A DNA stretch of 64,000 bases from Adiantum capillus-veneris (Eukaryota > Streptophyta > Polypodiopsida > Polypodiales > Pteridaceae), in the NCBI GenBank assembly GCA_014529385.2, contig CM043963.1, forward strand, positions 65,063,469-65,127,468, given 5' to 3'. The stretch's first letter is position 1. Each line of letters starts with the position of its first letter. The notes under the pieces were generated by a model. It ran no database searches. It worked only from the letters and a program-made list of their open reading frames with translations, and was not told the origin of the DNA. A program made the position numbers and the translations under genes. Below are positions 1 to 9,424 of this stretch, piece by piece.

Positions 1-342
1 CACCACAAATAAATACTTCAAAACAGTTCACAGTTCACAATTGATTCGACACTGGCCCCATGGAATTTTGTGCCTAGAGATATTGGCCCCAAAGACTGGC
101 GCCTCTTTCGATATTTCTTTTTGTATTAATCTGTAACTTGGACTCACTCTCAGACTCTGTGTCCAGATGCTCTAAGAAGTGAGAGCCCAGAGACTAATTT
201 AAGGGGTTTACAAAGGGATGCTAAAAGCAGAGCCCAAAAGCTTCAAAAGCTGTCCCAAAAACTTCAAGTTAAAAAGCTTTGAAAAATAGAGCAAAAGTGG
301 CTTCCCTCTCTCTCTGGACCCCTTGCGTAAAATAAAGCAAAA

Positions 343-393
<51 letters not shown>

Positions 394-429
394 TGCGTAG
401 CCAAAAAGCTGTAAAAGCTGCCGCAAAAG
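1..429 (-). repeat. 3' LTR of the chromovirus (partial)
   Basis: Positions 1-429 match the right LTR from 5835 onward with scattered substitutions and small indels. They include the same Ala/Gly-like AAAAGCTT-rich stretch and a (CT)n tract at 346-388. The start of this LTR lies outside the window. From about 430 to 556 the sequence no longer matches the other LTR. A pyrimidine-rich CTCCCCTCTT at about 556-566, purine-rich on the element strand, could be the polypurine tract, so the LTR may really extend to there. Confidence 0.75.
346..388. repeat. (CT)n microsatellite inside the left LTR
   Basis: A pure CT dinucleotide run lying inside the LTR. The same position in the right LTR has a (CT)n run at 6176-6217, so the tract is part of the element and was probably copied with it. 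Confidence 0.95.
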
Positions 430-627
430 GCGGAATTCCATTTCATAAAGTCATATAGTAGAATACTGCCAGCTCTTAGTATCCTGAAGCTCAAAGAGAC
501 ATGAGTGACTCTAGTATTAAAAAATCGAGGCATTTGTTGACAAAGGAGCGGAGTAACTCCCCTCTTGTGCAAACCCACTGCACCAGATCTCCGGCCAAGC
601 TGAATTCGGGGTTCCATTTGGAGTAGA

Positions 628-1731
628 CTATGCTGAACCGAAAGCTTCAAGGTAAAGTTTTACAATCTGAGGAGTATCTGCTAGGTCCTCCTCCTCCATC
701 CACTTCGCATCCAATGCATGATAGTTCTTGAATTTAACCAAGAACCGCCTTCTGACTTTACCCTTATTCTTTTTGTCCTTATGTGCCAAAATCTGTTCAG
801 GATCAAGGATCTCCTTGTTTTCTTCTACTTCGGGTTGCTCATTGGGCTCCCCATCTTCGGGCACAACACCTTCAAAAGGTTTCAAGAGACTCACATGAAA
901 TGCATTGTGAATCCTCCAAGTGTCAAGCAATTTCAGTCGGAAGGAGACATCGTTGATCTTTTCGGAGATCTGGAAAGGTCCGTAGTATCGCATACTAAGC
1001 TTTGGAAAAAGCCTCTCGTTTCCCTTCTTCTTTCTCAGGCGTGCCGTCTTAAAACGTAAGAGCACCCAATCATCCTCCTTCAATTTCGAATCGCGACGAT
1101 GGCGATCTGCTGCCTTTTTCTGTCTTTCCTGAGATTTTTGCAAAGCCTCGCAGACCTTGGCAAAAGCTATGTCCAAGTCGTGCATGTACTCATCGGCTTC
1201 AAAAATCTTATCTTTCGTGCTTAAGAAGGGTGGAACCTTCGCAGCACCTTCAATAATCTCAAATAGCGCCTTCCCCGTCGAAGAGTGTATCGGGTTGTTG
1301 TAGGCAAATTTCACCAAAGGTAGATACTTTTCCCATTGAGTCTTCATATAAGACTTCAATAAATCTAAAACCATTGAATTGGCAATCTCAGATTGCCCGT
1401 CAGTCTGCGGGTGGAAATATGATGAGAACTGCAACCGCGTGCCAATGTTCTCCCAAATTGCCTTCCAAAACAAACTCATGAATCTGGGGTCCGTGTCGGA
1501 GACAATCGTCTCGGGCATGCCATGTAATCTAAAGATCTGGGCCACAAACAGTCTCGCTAAGTGATCCATCTTGACTGTTTTCTTCATTGGAATGAAATGA
1601 GCTTGCTTGCTAAATCTGTCAATAACAGTCCAGATACCATCGTGACCATTCTGTGTTCTCGGGAGATCAAAAATGAAATCCATTGCAACTCTTTCCCAGG
1701 GGCGGGTGGGTATGGGCAAAGGCTGTAACAA
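628..1731 (-). pseudogene. Integrase catalytic core and chromodomain of the chromovirus
   Basis: An open reading frame of about 367 codons on the minus strand. Near its N-terminus it has the integrase catalytic motifs: the first Asp in AMDFIFDLP, the second in IVSDTDPRF, and the Glu in TDGQSE about 35 residues later, so the D,D(35)E triad is present. The C-terminal quarter has the chromodomain pattern (DPEQIL...FLVKFKNY...W.EE.DL), which in chromoviruses directs integration to marked chromatin. The frame opens at PLPIPTRPWERV, which normally continues from the zinc-binding domain. Here it is cut off by a 20-bp duplication just upstream. The frame itself is intact, but the full polyprotein is not. 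Reading stops at 628, followed by about 200 bp of non-coding DNA before the LTR. Confidence 0.9.
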
Positions 1732-1751
1732 TCCCTGTGCTTTATGCCTGT

Positions 1752-2100
1752 CAAACTTAACCTTCTGGCATAAAACTTAACCTTCTGGCATACCAAGCAG
1801 CCGCGCACAAACTCGTCCACATCCTTCTTGAGTCTCGGCCAAAAGAAGTGTCTCTCTACCCCTTTCAAGGTGGTAGCAATGCTGCGGTGACATGTAAAAG
1901 GCGGACAGTGGCATTTGGTCATAACCTTTTCCCTCAACGGCTGTGTAACGCACAACATGGTCTTCTTCATCAAGTAGCCATCCCGAATGGAATATCCTGC
2001 TACTGTCTCCCCATCCCGTATCCGTGTAAAGATATCTGCAAATCTGTATCTGTGGCATACTGATCGACCATATCCTCGAAACTCCTTTGATGTATCGTCA
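1752..2100 (-). pseudogene. Integrase zinc-binding (HHCC) domain, frameshifted
   Basis: The minus-strand frame carries a His-His-Cys-Cys integrase N-terminal pattern ending in FFWPRLKKDVDEFVRGC and CLVCQKVKF. Just after this, a 20-bp stretch at about 1752-1791 is present twice in tandem, shifting the frame so that the catalytic core continues in another frame. The upstream join to RNase H, near 2000-2040, is also in a different frame. It binds viral DNA ends in functional integrases; this copy cannot be translated as one protein. Confidence 0.8.
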
Positions 2101-2797
2101 GAACCAACGGCTTCTGAGACAAAGCATTTGCCACCAAATTCTTCAGTCCCTGCACATGGGCAATCTGGAAGTGAAACTGTGACAAGATGTTCGCCCACTG
2201 CATCTGCTTTTCCGATAGCTGCTTCTGTGACAAGAAGTAGCGTAAACTCTGATGGTCTGTAAAGACAGTAAAATCCGCTCTGAGTAGGTAGTGCCGCCAC
2301 TGAGTAAGAGCATGAATAACCGCCAAAAGCTCTTTCTCATAAATCTGTGCTGTCAATTCCGGCCTTGAGAACAATCGGCTCTCGTAGGCAATGACATGGC
2401 CTTCTTGCATTAAGACCACACCTAGACTACGACCACAAGCATCACAATATACTTCAAATGACTTCTGCAAGTCCGGCAAAGTCAAAACTAGTCCCGTAGT
2501 TAATTTCTCTTTCAAAGTCTGAAAGGCAGTCACCTCTGTGGGTCCCCATGAGAAAGGGACTCCTTTCTGTGTCAAGATATGCAAAGGGGAAGCAACCTCT
2601 GTAAACTTTCTAATGAACCGCCTGTAGTACGAACACAATCCCAAGAAGCTTCTAACTTCGTTGACATTCTTCAAATCGGGCCAATCACGGATAGTCTCTA
2701 TCTTGGCCGGATCCATCTGCACTCCTGCTGCTGACACAATGTGTCCTAAAAAGTGTATCTCTGGTAGGAAAACTTCACTCTTCTTCACATTAATCAC
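2000..2797 (-). pseudogene. Reverse transcriptase thumb/connection and RNase H
   Basis: This 265-codon frame begins in the RT region with VFLPEIHFLGHIVSAAGVQ and then VNEVRSFLGLCSYYRRFI, the usual end of a Ty3 RT. RNase H follows with the expected residues: CDACGRSLG (first Asp), the YEKELLAV Glu, FTDHQSLRYF (Asp), and a C-terminal HVQGLKNLVANALSQ in which the usual last Asp (ADALSR) is replaced by Asn. Loss of that acidic residue would weaken catalysis. The start overlaps a duplicated RT segment (see 2716-2988), so the join to the upstream RT is out of frame. Confidence 0.88.
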
Positions 2798-2988
2798 TAA
2801 CTTGTGATCTCGTAATGCCTGAAAGACTTGAAGCAGATGTACTCTATGTTCTGCACTCCTGCTGCTGACACAATGTGTCCTAAAAAGTGTATCTCTGGTA
2901 GGAAAACTTTACTCTTCTTCACATTAATCACTAACTTGTGATCTCGTAATGCCTGAAAGACTTGAAGCAGATGTACTCTATGTTCTGC
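2716..2988 (-). repeat. 134-bp direct tandem duplication inside RT
   Basis: The stretch starting TCTGCACTCCTGCTG at 2716 is repeated from 2850, an exact offset of 134 bp, with one base difference seen (CTTCACTC versus CTTTACTC). Because 134 is not a multiple of three, the duplication shifts the RT frame. It also explains why the peptide KVFLPEIHFLGHIVSAAGVQ occurs at the end of one frame and the start of the next. Confidence 0.95.
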
Positions 2989-3627
2989 CTCATCCTTGGA
3001 GAAAACAATGATGTCGTCAAAGAAAGTGCCAACAAATAGTCTATACTCTCGAAAAATCCTGTCCATCATCTGGTTAAATGTCGCAGGAGCATTGGTTAAG
3101 CCAAAAGGCATCACCAAAAACTCAAATAACCCAAAAGTCGTTCGAAAGTCTGTCTTGTAGACATCTCCCGACGTGTTTTGGATCTTATGATATCCACTTT
3201 TCAAGTCGATCCTGCTAAAGCACGAGAGTCCCTGAAGTCGGTCAAGTATATCATCGATTCTAGGAATCGAAAAACTGTTCTTGATGGTGATTTTGTTGAG
3301 AGCTCTATAATCGATGCACATTCTCCAAGATCCGTCTTTCTTCAAAACCAACAACATAGGAGAGCAGTACGGTGAAGTACTAGGCTGGACAAGACCCTTT
3401 TCCAAGAGGTCTTTCACTTGGTTTATAATCTCTTCGTTCTGAGCTCGGCTCACATGGTAAGGTGGCCGGTTTGGTGGTGTTCTTCCAGGTATCAGATCAA
3501 TGGTATGATCTTCAGGAAGAGTGGGTTGGTAACTCGCCTGGCAGGCCTTCTGAGCAATCGGCATGAGAGTGGAGAAAATCTTGGCGTTCTTTATCAAGTT
3601 CATACATATTTGTCCTATCCTCATCAC
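2797..3627 (-). pseudogene. Reverse transcriptase (fingers and palm) of the chromovirus
   Basis: The frame has the standard Ty3 RT motifs in order: GLVQPSTSPYCSPMLLVLKK, DGSWRMCIDYRALNK, FSRIDLKSGYHKI, FGLFEFLVMPFGLTNAP and the catalytic FFDDIIVFSKD (the FFDD form of YxDD). It is open for about 276 codons and ends prematurely because of the 134-bp duplication. The catalytic residues look intact, so loss of function comes mainly from frame breaks. The first residues overlap the protease-RT linker. Confidence 0.92.
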
Positions 3628-4007
3628 TCAACTCTTTCAAAAGGATCGAGTAAACAAACAGACTGGATTTCATTAATTTGGAAAGGGCCGAAGCCGATAC
3701 AATAGGGACAGACTCGCCCTTCAGTTTTATATCGAGTACAATGGTTATGCCCTTCTCTGTGGTCAATGTTGCTTTCCTCGCCCGATAGTCGACTACGGCG
3801 TTATTTTTGTGGTACCAGGGTTCCCAAGAGGACATCACAACCTTCCAAAGGCATTATGTAAAAGTCCTCATGCCCCAAATACCCCTGACAATGCAACCGA
3901 AGTTTGCCAATGACAGGTGTAATGGCTATGTCCTTGCCGGGTGCCACTAGAACTGCCTCTGCAAGTGGTCCAATGAAATCGGGAGTGATCTCGAGCCGCG
4001 CCGCCAA
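3512..4007 (-). pseudogene. Retroviral-type aspartic protease region, frameshifted
   Basis: Two overlapping minus-strand frames (3801-4007 and 3512-3838) together cover the protease. The right one contains LVAPGKDIAI...LRLHCQGY and the conserved GCDVLLGT that ends retropepsin domains. The left one continues with WYHKNNAVVDYRARKATL, typical of the strand after it. The frame changes near 3800-3838. I do not see a clean D-T/S-G active site in one frame, so it may be lost near 4007-4035. It would cut the Gag-Pol precursor. Confidence 0.7.
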
Positions 4008-4034
4008 TTCCGGTGAAATGAAGTTGGCCTTGGC

Positions 4035-4488
4035 TCATCCATCAAAGAAGATTAGGGCTTCTTGGTCTTTCACTTTGCCCCAAGCTCGGCAAAGTTCTGT
4101 ACTCTCGTCCATCGTGCTGGGATCGGAACCCAAGCAATCTGGAACCAGTCGTGTTTTCATCTTGCCTTTTCTTCCACGGTCCTCAGCTGCTCTCGAAGTC
4201 TCAAGCCTTTCATCGTCCTTGTCGTTCTGTTCTTTCTGTGCTTTTTTAGGGCACTTCGCAGAGATACGCCCAGTTTCCCCGCATCCAAAGCACTTCCCCT
4301 CTATAAAGCGAGCTCTCCTGAGGAGTAAGTTTGGGTCGTGCATCCTTCTCTTTCTTTTCCGGATTGCTCTTTCTCTTTCTACTTTCATTTGTCGAAGTTT
4401 GTTCGGCTCTTTGTGTCATGATCTCATCGGTGGGGTAGGTCAAACTGCGTGAGTGAATGGCAAAACCCCATTTCGTATGACTCATCAA
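4035..4488 (-). pseudogene. Gag C-terminal region with altered zinc knuckle
   Basis: The frame at 4035-4388 contains CFGCGETGRISAKC. This is the CX2CX4HX4C nucleocapsid knuckle with Arg where the zinc-binding His should be. It is preceded by basic, charged residues, and the linker to protease follows. The overlapping frame 4246-4488 holds the preceding Gag segment, so a frameshift lies between them. Confidence 0.75.
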
Positions 4489-4613
4489 CTCTTGAATGGA
4501 AGCTTTTGTTCCAAGCAGTGATCTCGGATCTTTGTAGGAAGACCCAAGGTAAACCGCTCAATCTGTTCCTTGAACGGAATCTTCTTAAATGAAGAGGCGG
4601 GTAGAAAAGAGCT

Positions 4614-5730
4614 CTAGAATCTCTTGCAATAAGCGTCCATTGTATCCTTCTTGGTCATCCGAAGATGGTTCCAAGCAGTTCGTATGTCGTGTTCATAATC
4701 TGGAGTCAGCCAAGAAGAAATAAAAAGCCTCTCGAAGTTCAGCCATTTAACTGGTGTTGTCTTGTTTAATAGAAGCGTGGACCACCAAGTTCGAGCATTC
4801 CCCTTAAAAGTAAGAGGCAGCTCTCCGAATCTTAGAGTGCTCTGAGTAACGCCCGCCCGCGAAAGTGATGTCAAACTGCTGTACAAAAGACAAAGCCTTC
4901 GAAGCATCTCTATAACCAGAAAACGTGTCAAATTTAATTGACTGTCCACCTTCCTTAAACTCTCGGACTTTCTTGCTTTTGTCTTCCAAAAAGTCATACT
5001 GGTTAGCTTTATAAAAATTCTTCTTCTTTGCGTAAAAGTTGTTGTCATCAGAGTCCGAATTGTCTGTAGACGAGTCCTCTGTAGAACTGTCAATCACGGG
5101 GCGAGATTTACACTTCTTTACCTTTTTCTTGCCCTTTCCGAAGCTTTGCTTTTTGCTTCGCTTTTTCCCTTTTCTGTCTTCTTCGCTCGAGTCAGATGAG
5201 CTAGAAGAACTCTCGAAGGAAGAAGAAGAAGAAGAAGAACTGGGTACTCCTACAAATCGAACATGCTTCTTCTTCTGCTTTCTTGCCGATTCAAAAGTAG
5301 ACTGACGACCTAAATAACTCGGGAAGTCAATTCCTTTCTTCTGCTTTTTGCCATGCTTTTTTGCTTTATTTTGCACGTCAAAAAGCTGAGCAATTCGTGC
5401 ATCAACCACCTCTTCTAATTCTTGCTCTGTATACATCCTCGGAGTAGGAGGTTTCTTGAGAGCCGGTTTGAGGGGTGGCTCTGTGGTCTGCCGCCACTGT
5501 GTGTGCACTTCATCGAAAGAGATCTGGCTCATATATTTTGCAAATATTGGGTCCTTTGCCAAATTAAGCATCATCTTTGTTGCATCGCCGATCAATCGTC
5601 GACGCTCCATCTCTTCGATCTCCACGTGTGTAGGCCGAGGCGGGCCGTACTCCTTGCGTGAATCTTTGTTGTGATCCCTTCCCGCATCTCCGGATGCAGA
5701 GGGAGTCGACTGATCTTTGCCTGAAGCCAT
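4614..5730 (-). pseudogene. Gag polyprotein (N-terminal and capsid region)
   Basis: The likely start is the ATG at 5730-5728 (MASGKDQSTPS), about 50 bp after the primer site; the longer open frame upstream only reads through the primer site and LTR. The protein is lysine-rich, with an unusual run of serines followed by acidic residues (SSSSSSFESSSSSSDSSEED) and then Lys-rich blocks. The capsid-type segment with GNARTWWSTL and FERLFISSWL lies in another frame (4614-5093), so a frameshift occurs near 4810-4850. Gag normally forms the particle coat. Confidence 0.8.
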
Positions 5731-5780
5731 AGGTGCCGCGTAAAAAGGATCGGATTTCCCGTAGGAGAGAAATTGGTTGC

Positions 5781-5792
5781 GCTTTGATACCA
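5781..5792 (-). promoter_or_regulatory. Primer-binding site, initiator tRNA-Met type
   Basis: On the minus strand this reads TGGTATCAAAGC, one base from TGGTATCAGAGC, the common plant site complementary to the 3' end of initiator tRNA-Met. It sits one base inside the LTR end (TGTTACA) and about 50 bp before the gag ATG, as expected. Confidence 0.88.
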
Positions 5793-5793
5793 C

Positions 5794-6171
5794 TGTAACA
5801 GATTGGGACACTCTAAGTCGAGAATCTACCGCAACACCACAAATAAATACTTCGAAACAGTTCACAGTTCACAATTGATTCGGCGGAGTTCCGTGCCTAG
5901 AGATATTGGCCCCAAAGACTGGCGCCCCTTTCGGTATTTCTTTTTGTATTAATCTGCAACTCAAAGTACAAGTAAGTCGCCGGGACTCACTCTCAGACTC
6001 TGCGTCCAGATGCTCTGAGAAGTGAGAGCTGAGAGACTAAGGGTTTACAAAGGGATGCTAGCCCAAAAGCTTCAAAATCTGTCCCAAAAGCTTCAAGTTA
6101 AAAAGCTTTGAAAAATAGAGCAAAAGTGGCTTCCCTCTCTCTCTCTGATCCCCTTGCGTAAAATAGCAAAA

Positions 6172-6220
<49 letters not shown>

Positions 6221-6430
6221 CCCAATTGTGTAGCCAAAAAGCTGTAAAAGCTGCCGCAAAAGTGCCACGTCATCAGCCTGGAAAATCCGCCGTAAATCGC
6301 GGGATTCTGTACGGCAGTGCCACGTCAGCAGGCTGCGCAGGATTCCGATGCCTATTTTCAGCAGACTGCATTCCCCGGCTTGTTCATGCCAGTGTGTGTA
6401 CACGTGGGCAGCCACGTCATCACATTTTGT
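5794..6430 (-). repeat. 5' LTR of the chromovirus
   Basis: On the plus strand it begins TGTAACAGATTGGGACAC beside the primer site. It matches the left LTR from 5835 to about 6262, including a (CT)n tract at 6176-6217. Past 6262 the sequence (GTGCCACGTCATCAGCC and onward) has no counterpart at the left LTR, so the outer boundary near 6430 is a guess. This part would be the U3 promoter region of the element. Confidence 0.7.
6176..6217. repeat. (CT)n microsatellite inside the right LTR
   Basis: A pure CT run equivalent in position to the run at 346-388 of the left LTR. Confidence 0.95.
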
Positions 6431-6589
6431 GACACTTGACCACACTATGGAGAACATTTTTTATCTATGCCCCTTGGGAGAGGTTATTCTCTTCATCTCT
6501 AGGGGGTCCCATTTAGAGATGGTATGGTGGATATATGCTTTGAATGAGAGTAACTCGTAGAGGGTGCTTATCAGCAGATAGTATTGCTA

Positions 6590-7830
6590 GCACCATTGGT
6601 GTGAAGGAAGGCTGCCCTCTATCACCGACTCCCTCTAAGATTGTACATTGATGAGGTTGCTGACAACTTACAGAGTAGAGGAGTTGGGCTAAGATTCGTG
6701 GTATGCGAGTTCATGTCACGGAATACGCTGAAGATATTGACTTTATCTCTGCGTAATAGGCAGGACTACAACAACACTCATATCCATTGCAGCTTTTTTG
6801 TGCAGACAAAGGCGTCGTAGTGAAACCAAGGTCACGGTCTTTCACAATCGCATATATGAAGATGATCAGTTGTCACCTTTGAGGGCAGACAGGTACAGGT
6901 TTTTGATTCATATTGTATATCTGGGGATCACTTATACCCAGCAGGGCAAGAGGTTCTCTATGTTACTGGCTTTTAGAACTACGTGAAATGTACGGGTGCA
7001 GCACACACTTATGTTAAAGGGGCAGTATCATCGGACACATTTTCAGGAGCCATGCATGATGTGCTGGCTATTCGACACTTGGGTGACAATTGCACTGATG
7101 TATGCCACCCCACTTTGAACACCGAGCCTATCCATCCTCTCATGGAACAGACTACAGAAACCCAAGGTTTTGTTGCTGTCAACTAGGATTCGCAGCAAAC
7201 CATCCATGCCACATGAGGTCTTGACTCTTGAAAGCTGAGTTTGAAGTACCACCCATGGTCGTTCTCCCAGACTGTATCTTTTCTTCATGGGGCCATGGAG
7301 GTGGGACCAGCCAGACTTAAGGGGTTTGGTTATGAGGCCTCTAGATAGCTGGAAGAGTAGGGGAAACTAGAGCATATGGTCTACTTCGGTGGCAAGATAG
7401 GTGAAAGAGTATGGCTACACCATGCACAGATTACCGCCTGCCTTATATGATTGAGTGCCTCACATATCTCCCTTTCTCGCAGCAGGAGGAACAGGGTAGT
7501 GAGATAGGAGCTCAGACAGAGATAATAGAGAGAGGACTTGTGTGGAGTTGCACTTTGCCCATCAAGATGGCCTCTTGCAGAGAGCAATTCTTGATTCTGA
7601 CGAATGATAGCTTTATTCAATACCCTTCATACATGAAATTAATTCTACCAGACAGCTTGAGGGTACTGGTCTGTAAGCTAAGAATCTTATTATCTCAACA
7701 CTTGATGTCTAGGCAAGTAGAGTGGCGAGCATTGCACAAGAGGCCAGGCTGTGCAGGCTCTGCAGAGAGGGGGTAGAGTTGGAGGCACATTTTATGTGTG
7801 TTTTTGTTTGCAATAGTGACATTTGAGCTC
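6590..7830 (+). pseudogene. LINE-type reverse transcriptase relic
   Basis: Coding similarity is visible on the plus strand despite many frame breaks. GVKEGCPLSPT at about 6599, followed in another frame by LYIDEVADNL, is the non-LTR RT motif (GV.QGCPLSP.LF.LYIDE). YAEDIDFIS near 6730 corresponds to the catalytic YADD box with the first Asp changed to Glu. TKVTVF and then YLGITYTQQG at 6830-6950 match the following thumb motifs. Near 7745-7810, RLCRLCREGVELEAHF and a later Cys match the C-terminal Cys-rich knuckle of plant LINE proteins. No poly-A tail or target duplication is evident. It cannot be functional. Confidence 0.75.
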
Positions 7831-8760
7831 ACTATCCCTCTTTGTGTGGTATATCAGATCATTTATGCTCTTGGTGTAAGCTATCATGAACAATGCTTGT
7901 CGTTTCTTTAATGATTGACAAATGGCTTCTTTTATAGCTCTTTATAAACGAATGTGTGAAAGCTTCAGGACAATATCAATTTGTGTTTTACTGCCCTTTG
8001 GTGGTCCCATTAGCAGGTTTCAGCATGAGCACAGGCACTTGTATCCTTTTTTGACAGCTTTGAGAGATGTTCATATAGACCATGTAAATGCGACGCTATC
8101 TGGCATTTCAAGCAGGTGGCACATCTTGCATAGTGCAATCGCCACTGAACCACCCCCCAAAATTATTGACTCAACTCGAAAGGTATGCCTGCTTGAATGC
8201 AATTATTGGCCTACACACACAAATCAGTATCATGTTAGTGTGTGATTAGCATGTGGACATCGCAGATTACTAAAGAAGTCATGTCTTAACATTCTCAAAC
8301 CACTCTTGTTTGTTTTCCAAATTTCTTAATACGGTAAGAGCCGAGTCCCCCTATGTTCTTAATATTTTAGTGAAATTAAGTGTTAGTGTTAGTCCCACGA
8401 TTAAGTGTTAGTGTTATTCCCACGATTTTAGTGAAATTAAGTGTTAGTGTTAGTCCCACGATTTTTGTGAGAACGAACCCTTTAACTAAAAGCAAAGGAG
8501 AACGTTGGCTCTTTCACTTTCCTTCAAATAGGGAAGGAAGCAACCTAGAATCTTGAAGAGCTTTTAGTTCCGAATTCTCATTGGTTGATCATGGTAGTAA
8601 CTCCTTAGTACAAACAAAATCATAAGGATTGGTACCACCGCTATTTTCTAGGGTCTCGTCCCTTACATATTGCTAATATCATAATATTATTGTGTGACCA
8701 CAATATTGCAACTTTTATCAAATATCACTAATGCCCCTAATGCATAGTGGGACTTGGCTC
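7831..8760. other. No recognisable gene; short tandem repeats
   Basis: A 107-codon open frame lies at 7922-8245, but it has no recognisable domain and no codon-level support. Otherwise this is AT-rich non-coding sequence. At 8368-8465 a unit containing AAGTGTTAGTGTTAGTCCCA occurs three times in tandem, the middle copy shorter. Confidence 0.6.
8368..8465. repeat. Three-copy short tandem repeat
   Basis: The unit AAGTGTTAGTGTTAGTCCCA plus CGATTTT occurs at about 8377, 8403 and 8439. The outer copies are preceded by TAGTGAAATT and the middle copy lacks this, giving a 35/27/36-bp pattern. Confidence 0.85.
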
Positions 8761-8959
8761 TAACTTGGTTTTCCAAATCGTTCTTTTGAGAAACATATGG
8801 GCTTGCTGCTAAATTTCAGTAAGTTTTGATTGGGATATTTATCCTGAATATCTTTGTTTTTCAAGTTTGACAATATGGGGCCCATGTAGCTGAACTACTA
8901 TTATCAGTTTCTAGAATGGTTGAAAATTATGACAAAAAGCACAACCAAGCATGGGTCTA

Positions 8960-8995
<36 letters not shown>

Positions 8996-9063
8996 GATTC
9001 ACCAATTTTAACTTTTTGGTCTCATAGATCATTTTGGTCTTTCGAAGACGTTAATATAACATT

Positions 9064-9114
<51 letters not shown>

Positions 9115-9147
9115 GATAGTTTCCTACGACGCTGAAACTCTCCTTCT

Positions 9148-9215
<68 letters not shown>

Positions 9216-9424
9216 CTTACCTACACTTTTTCCCGCTTTCCCACTTGTTATGGTAGTGATGTGCTTAGATGTGCAAACTATGGGCCATATTCTTGTCTTG
9301 CAAGAAAACTCTCTATGCATGTATGGAAGATGCCAGTAATGGGGGCGAAAACCAATCAAAACTAGTTGAAATTTAGAGGCAAGCCCATATGTTTCTCAAG
9401 AGAACGATTTGAAAAACTGAGTTA
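8761..9424. repeat. Inverted repeat (foldback) enclosing three CT arrays
   Basis: Positions 8761-8834 and 9351-9424 are reverse complements over about 74 bp with roughly ten differences. For example, GAAACATATGGGCTTGC on the left pairs with GCAAGCCCATATGTTTC on the right. The interior of about 515 bp holds three separate (CT)n runs (8963-8994, 9067-9113, 9152-9212). No coding motif is present. A miniature foldback-type element is possible, but no target duplication was identified. Confidence 0.75.
8963..9212. repeat. Three (CT)n microsatellites
   Basis: Pure CT runs at about 8963-8994, 9067-9113 and 9152-9212, separated by ordinary sequence. Apparent Ser-Leu or Arg-Glu proteins across them are artefacts of the dinucleotide repeat. 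Confidence 0.95.

Larger units (their letters stand above)
1..6430 (-). mobile_element. Ty3/gypsy chromovirus-type LTR retrotransposon, degenerate
   Basis: A minus-strand element read from right to left: LTR, primer site, gag, protease, reverse transcriptase, RNase H, integrase, chromodomain, LTR. This order and the C-terminal chromodomain define a plant chromovirus. The two LTR copies share long stretches: positions 1-429 match about 5835-6262. The left copy is cut by the window edge, so about 41 bp of it and its target duplication cannot be seen. Several frameshifts break the polyprotein, two of them caused by short tandem duplications inside RT and integrase. The right boundary is uncertain because LTR similarity stops near 6262, while the sequence to about 6430 still looks LTR-like. 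Confidence 0.9.

Noticed and set aside
264-650. Open frame with a long Arg-Glu repeat across the left LTR
   Set aside because: The Arg-Glu run is only the reading of a (CT)n/(GA)n tract; the frame crosses LTR sequence and has no conserved domain. The same holds for similar frames at 6058-6457, 9051-9359, 10710-10898, 55621-55953 and 61747-61968.
718-1059. Plus-strand ORF opposite integrase
   Set aside because: It is a shadow of the integrase and chromodomain frame on the minus strand and has no motif of its own. Many other plus-strand frames within 1-6000 and 34800-39100 are likewise shadows.
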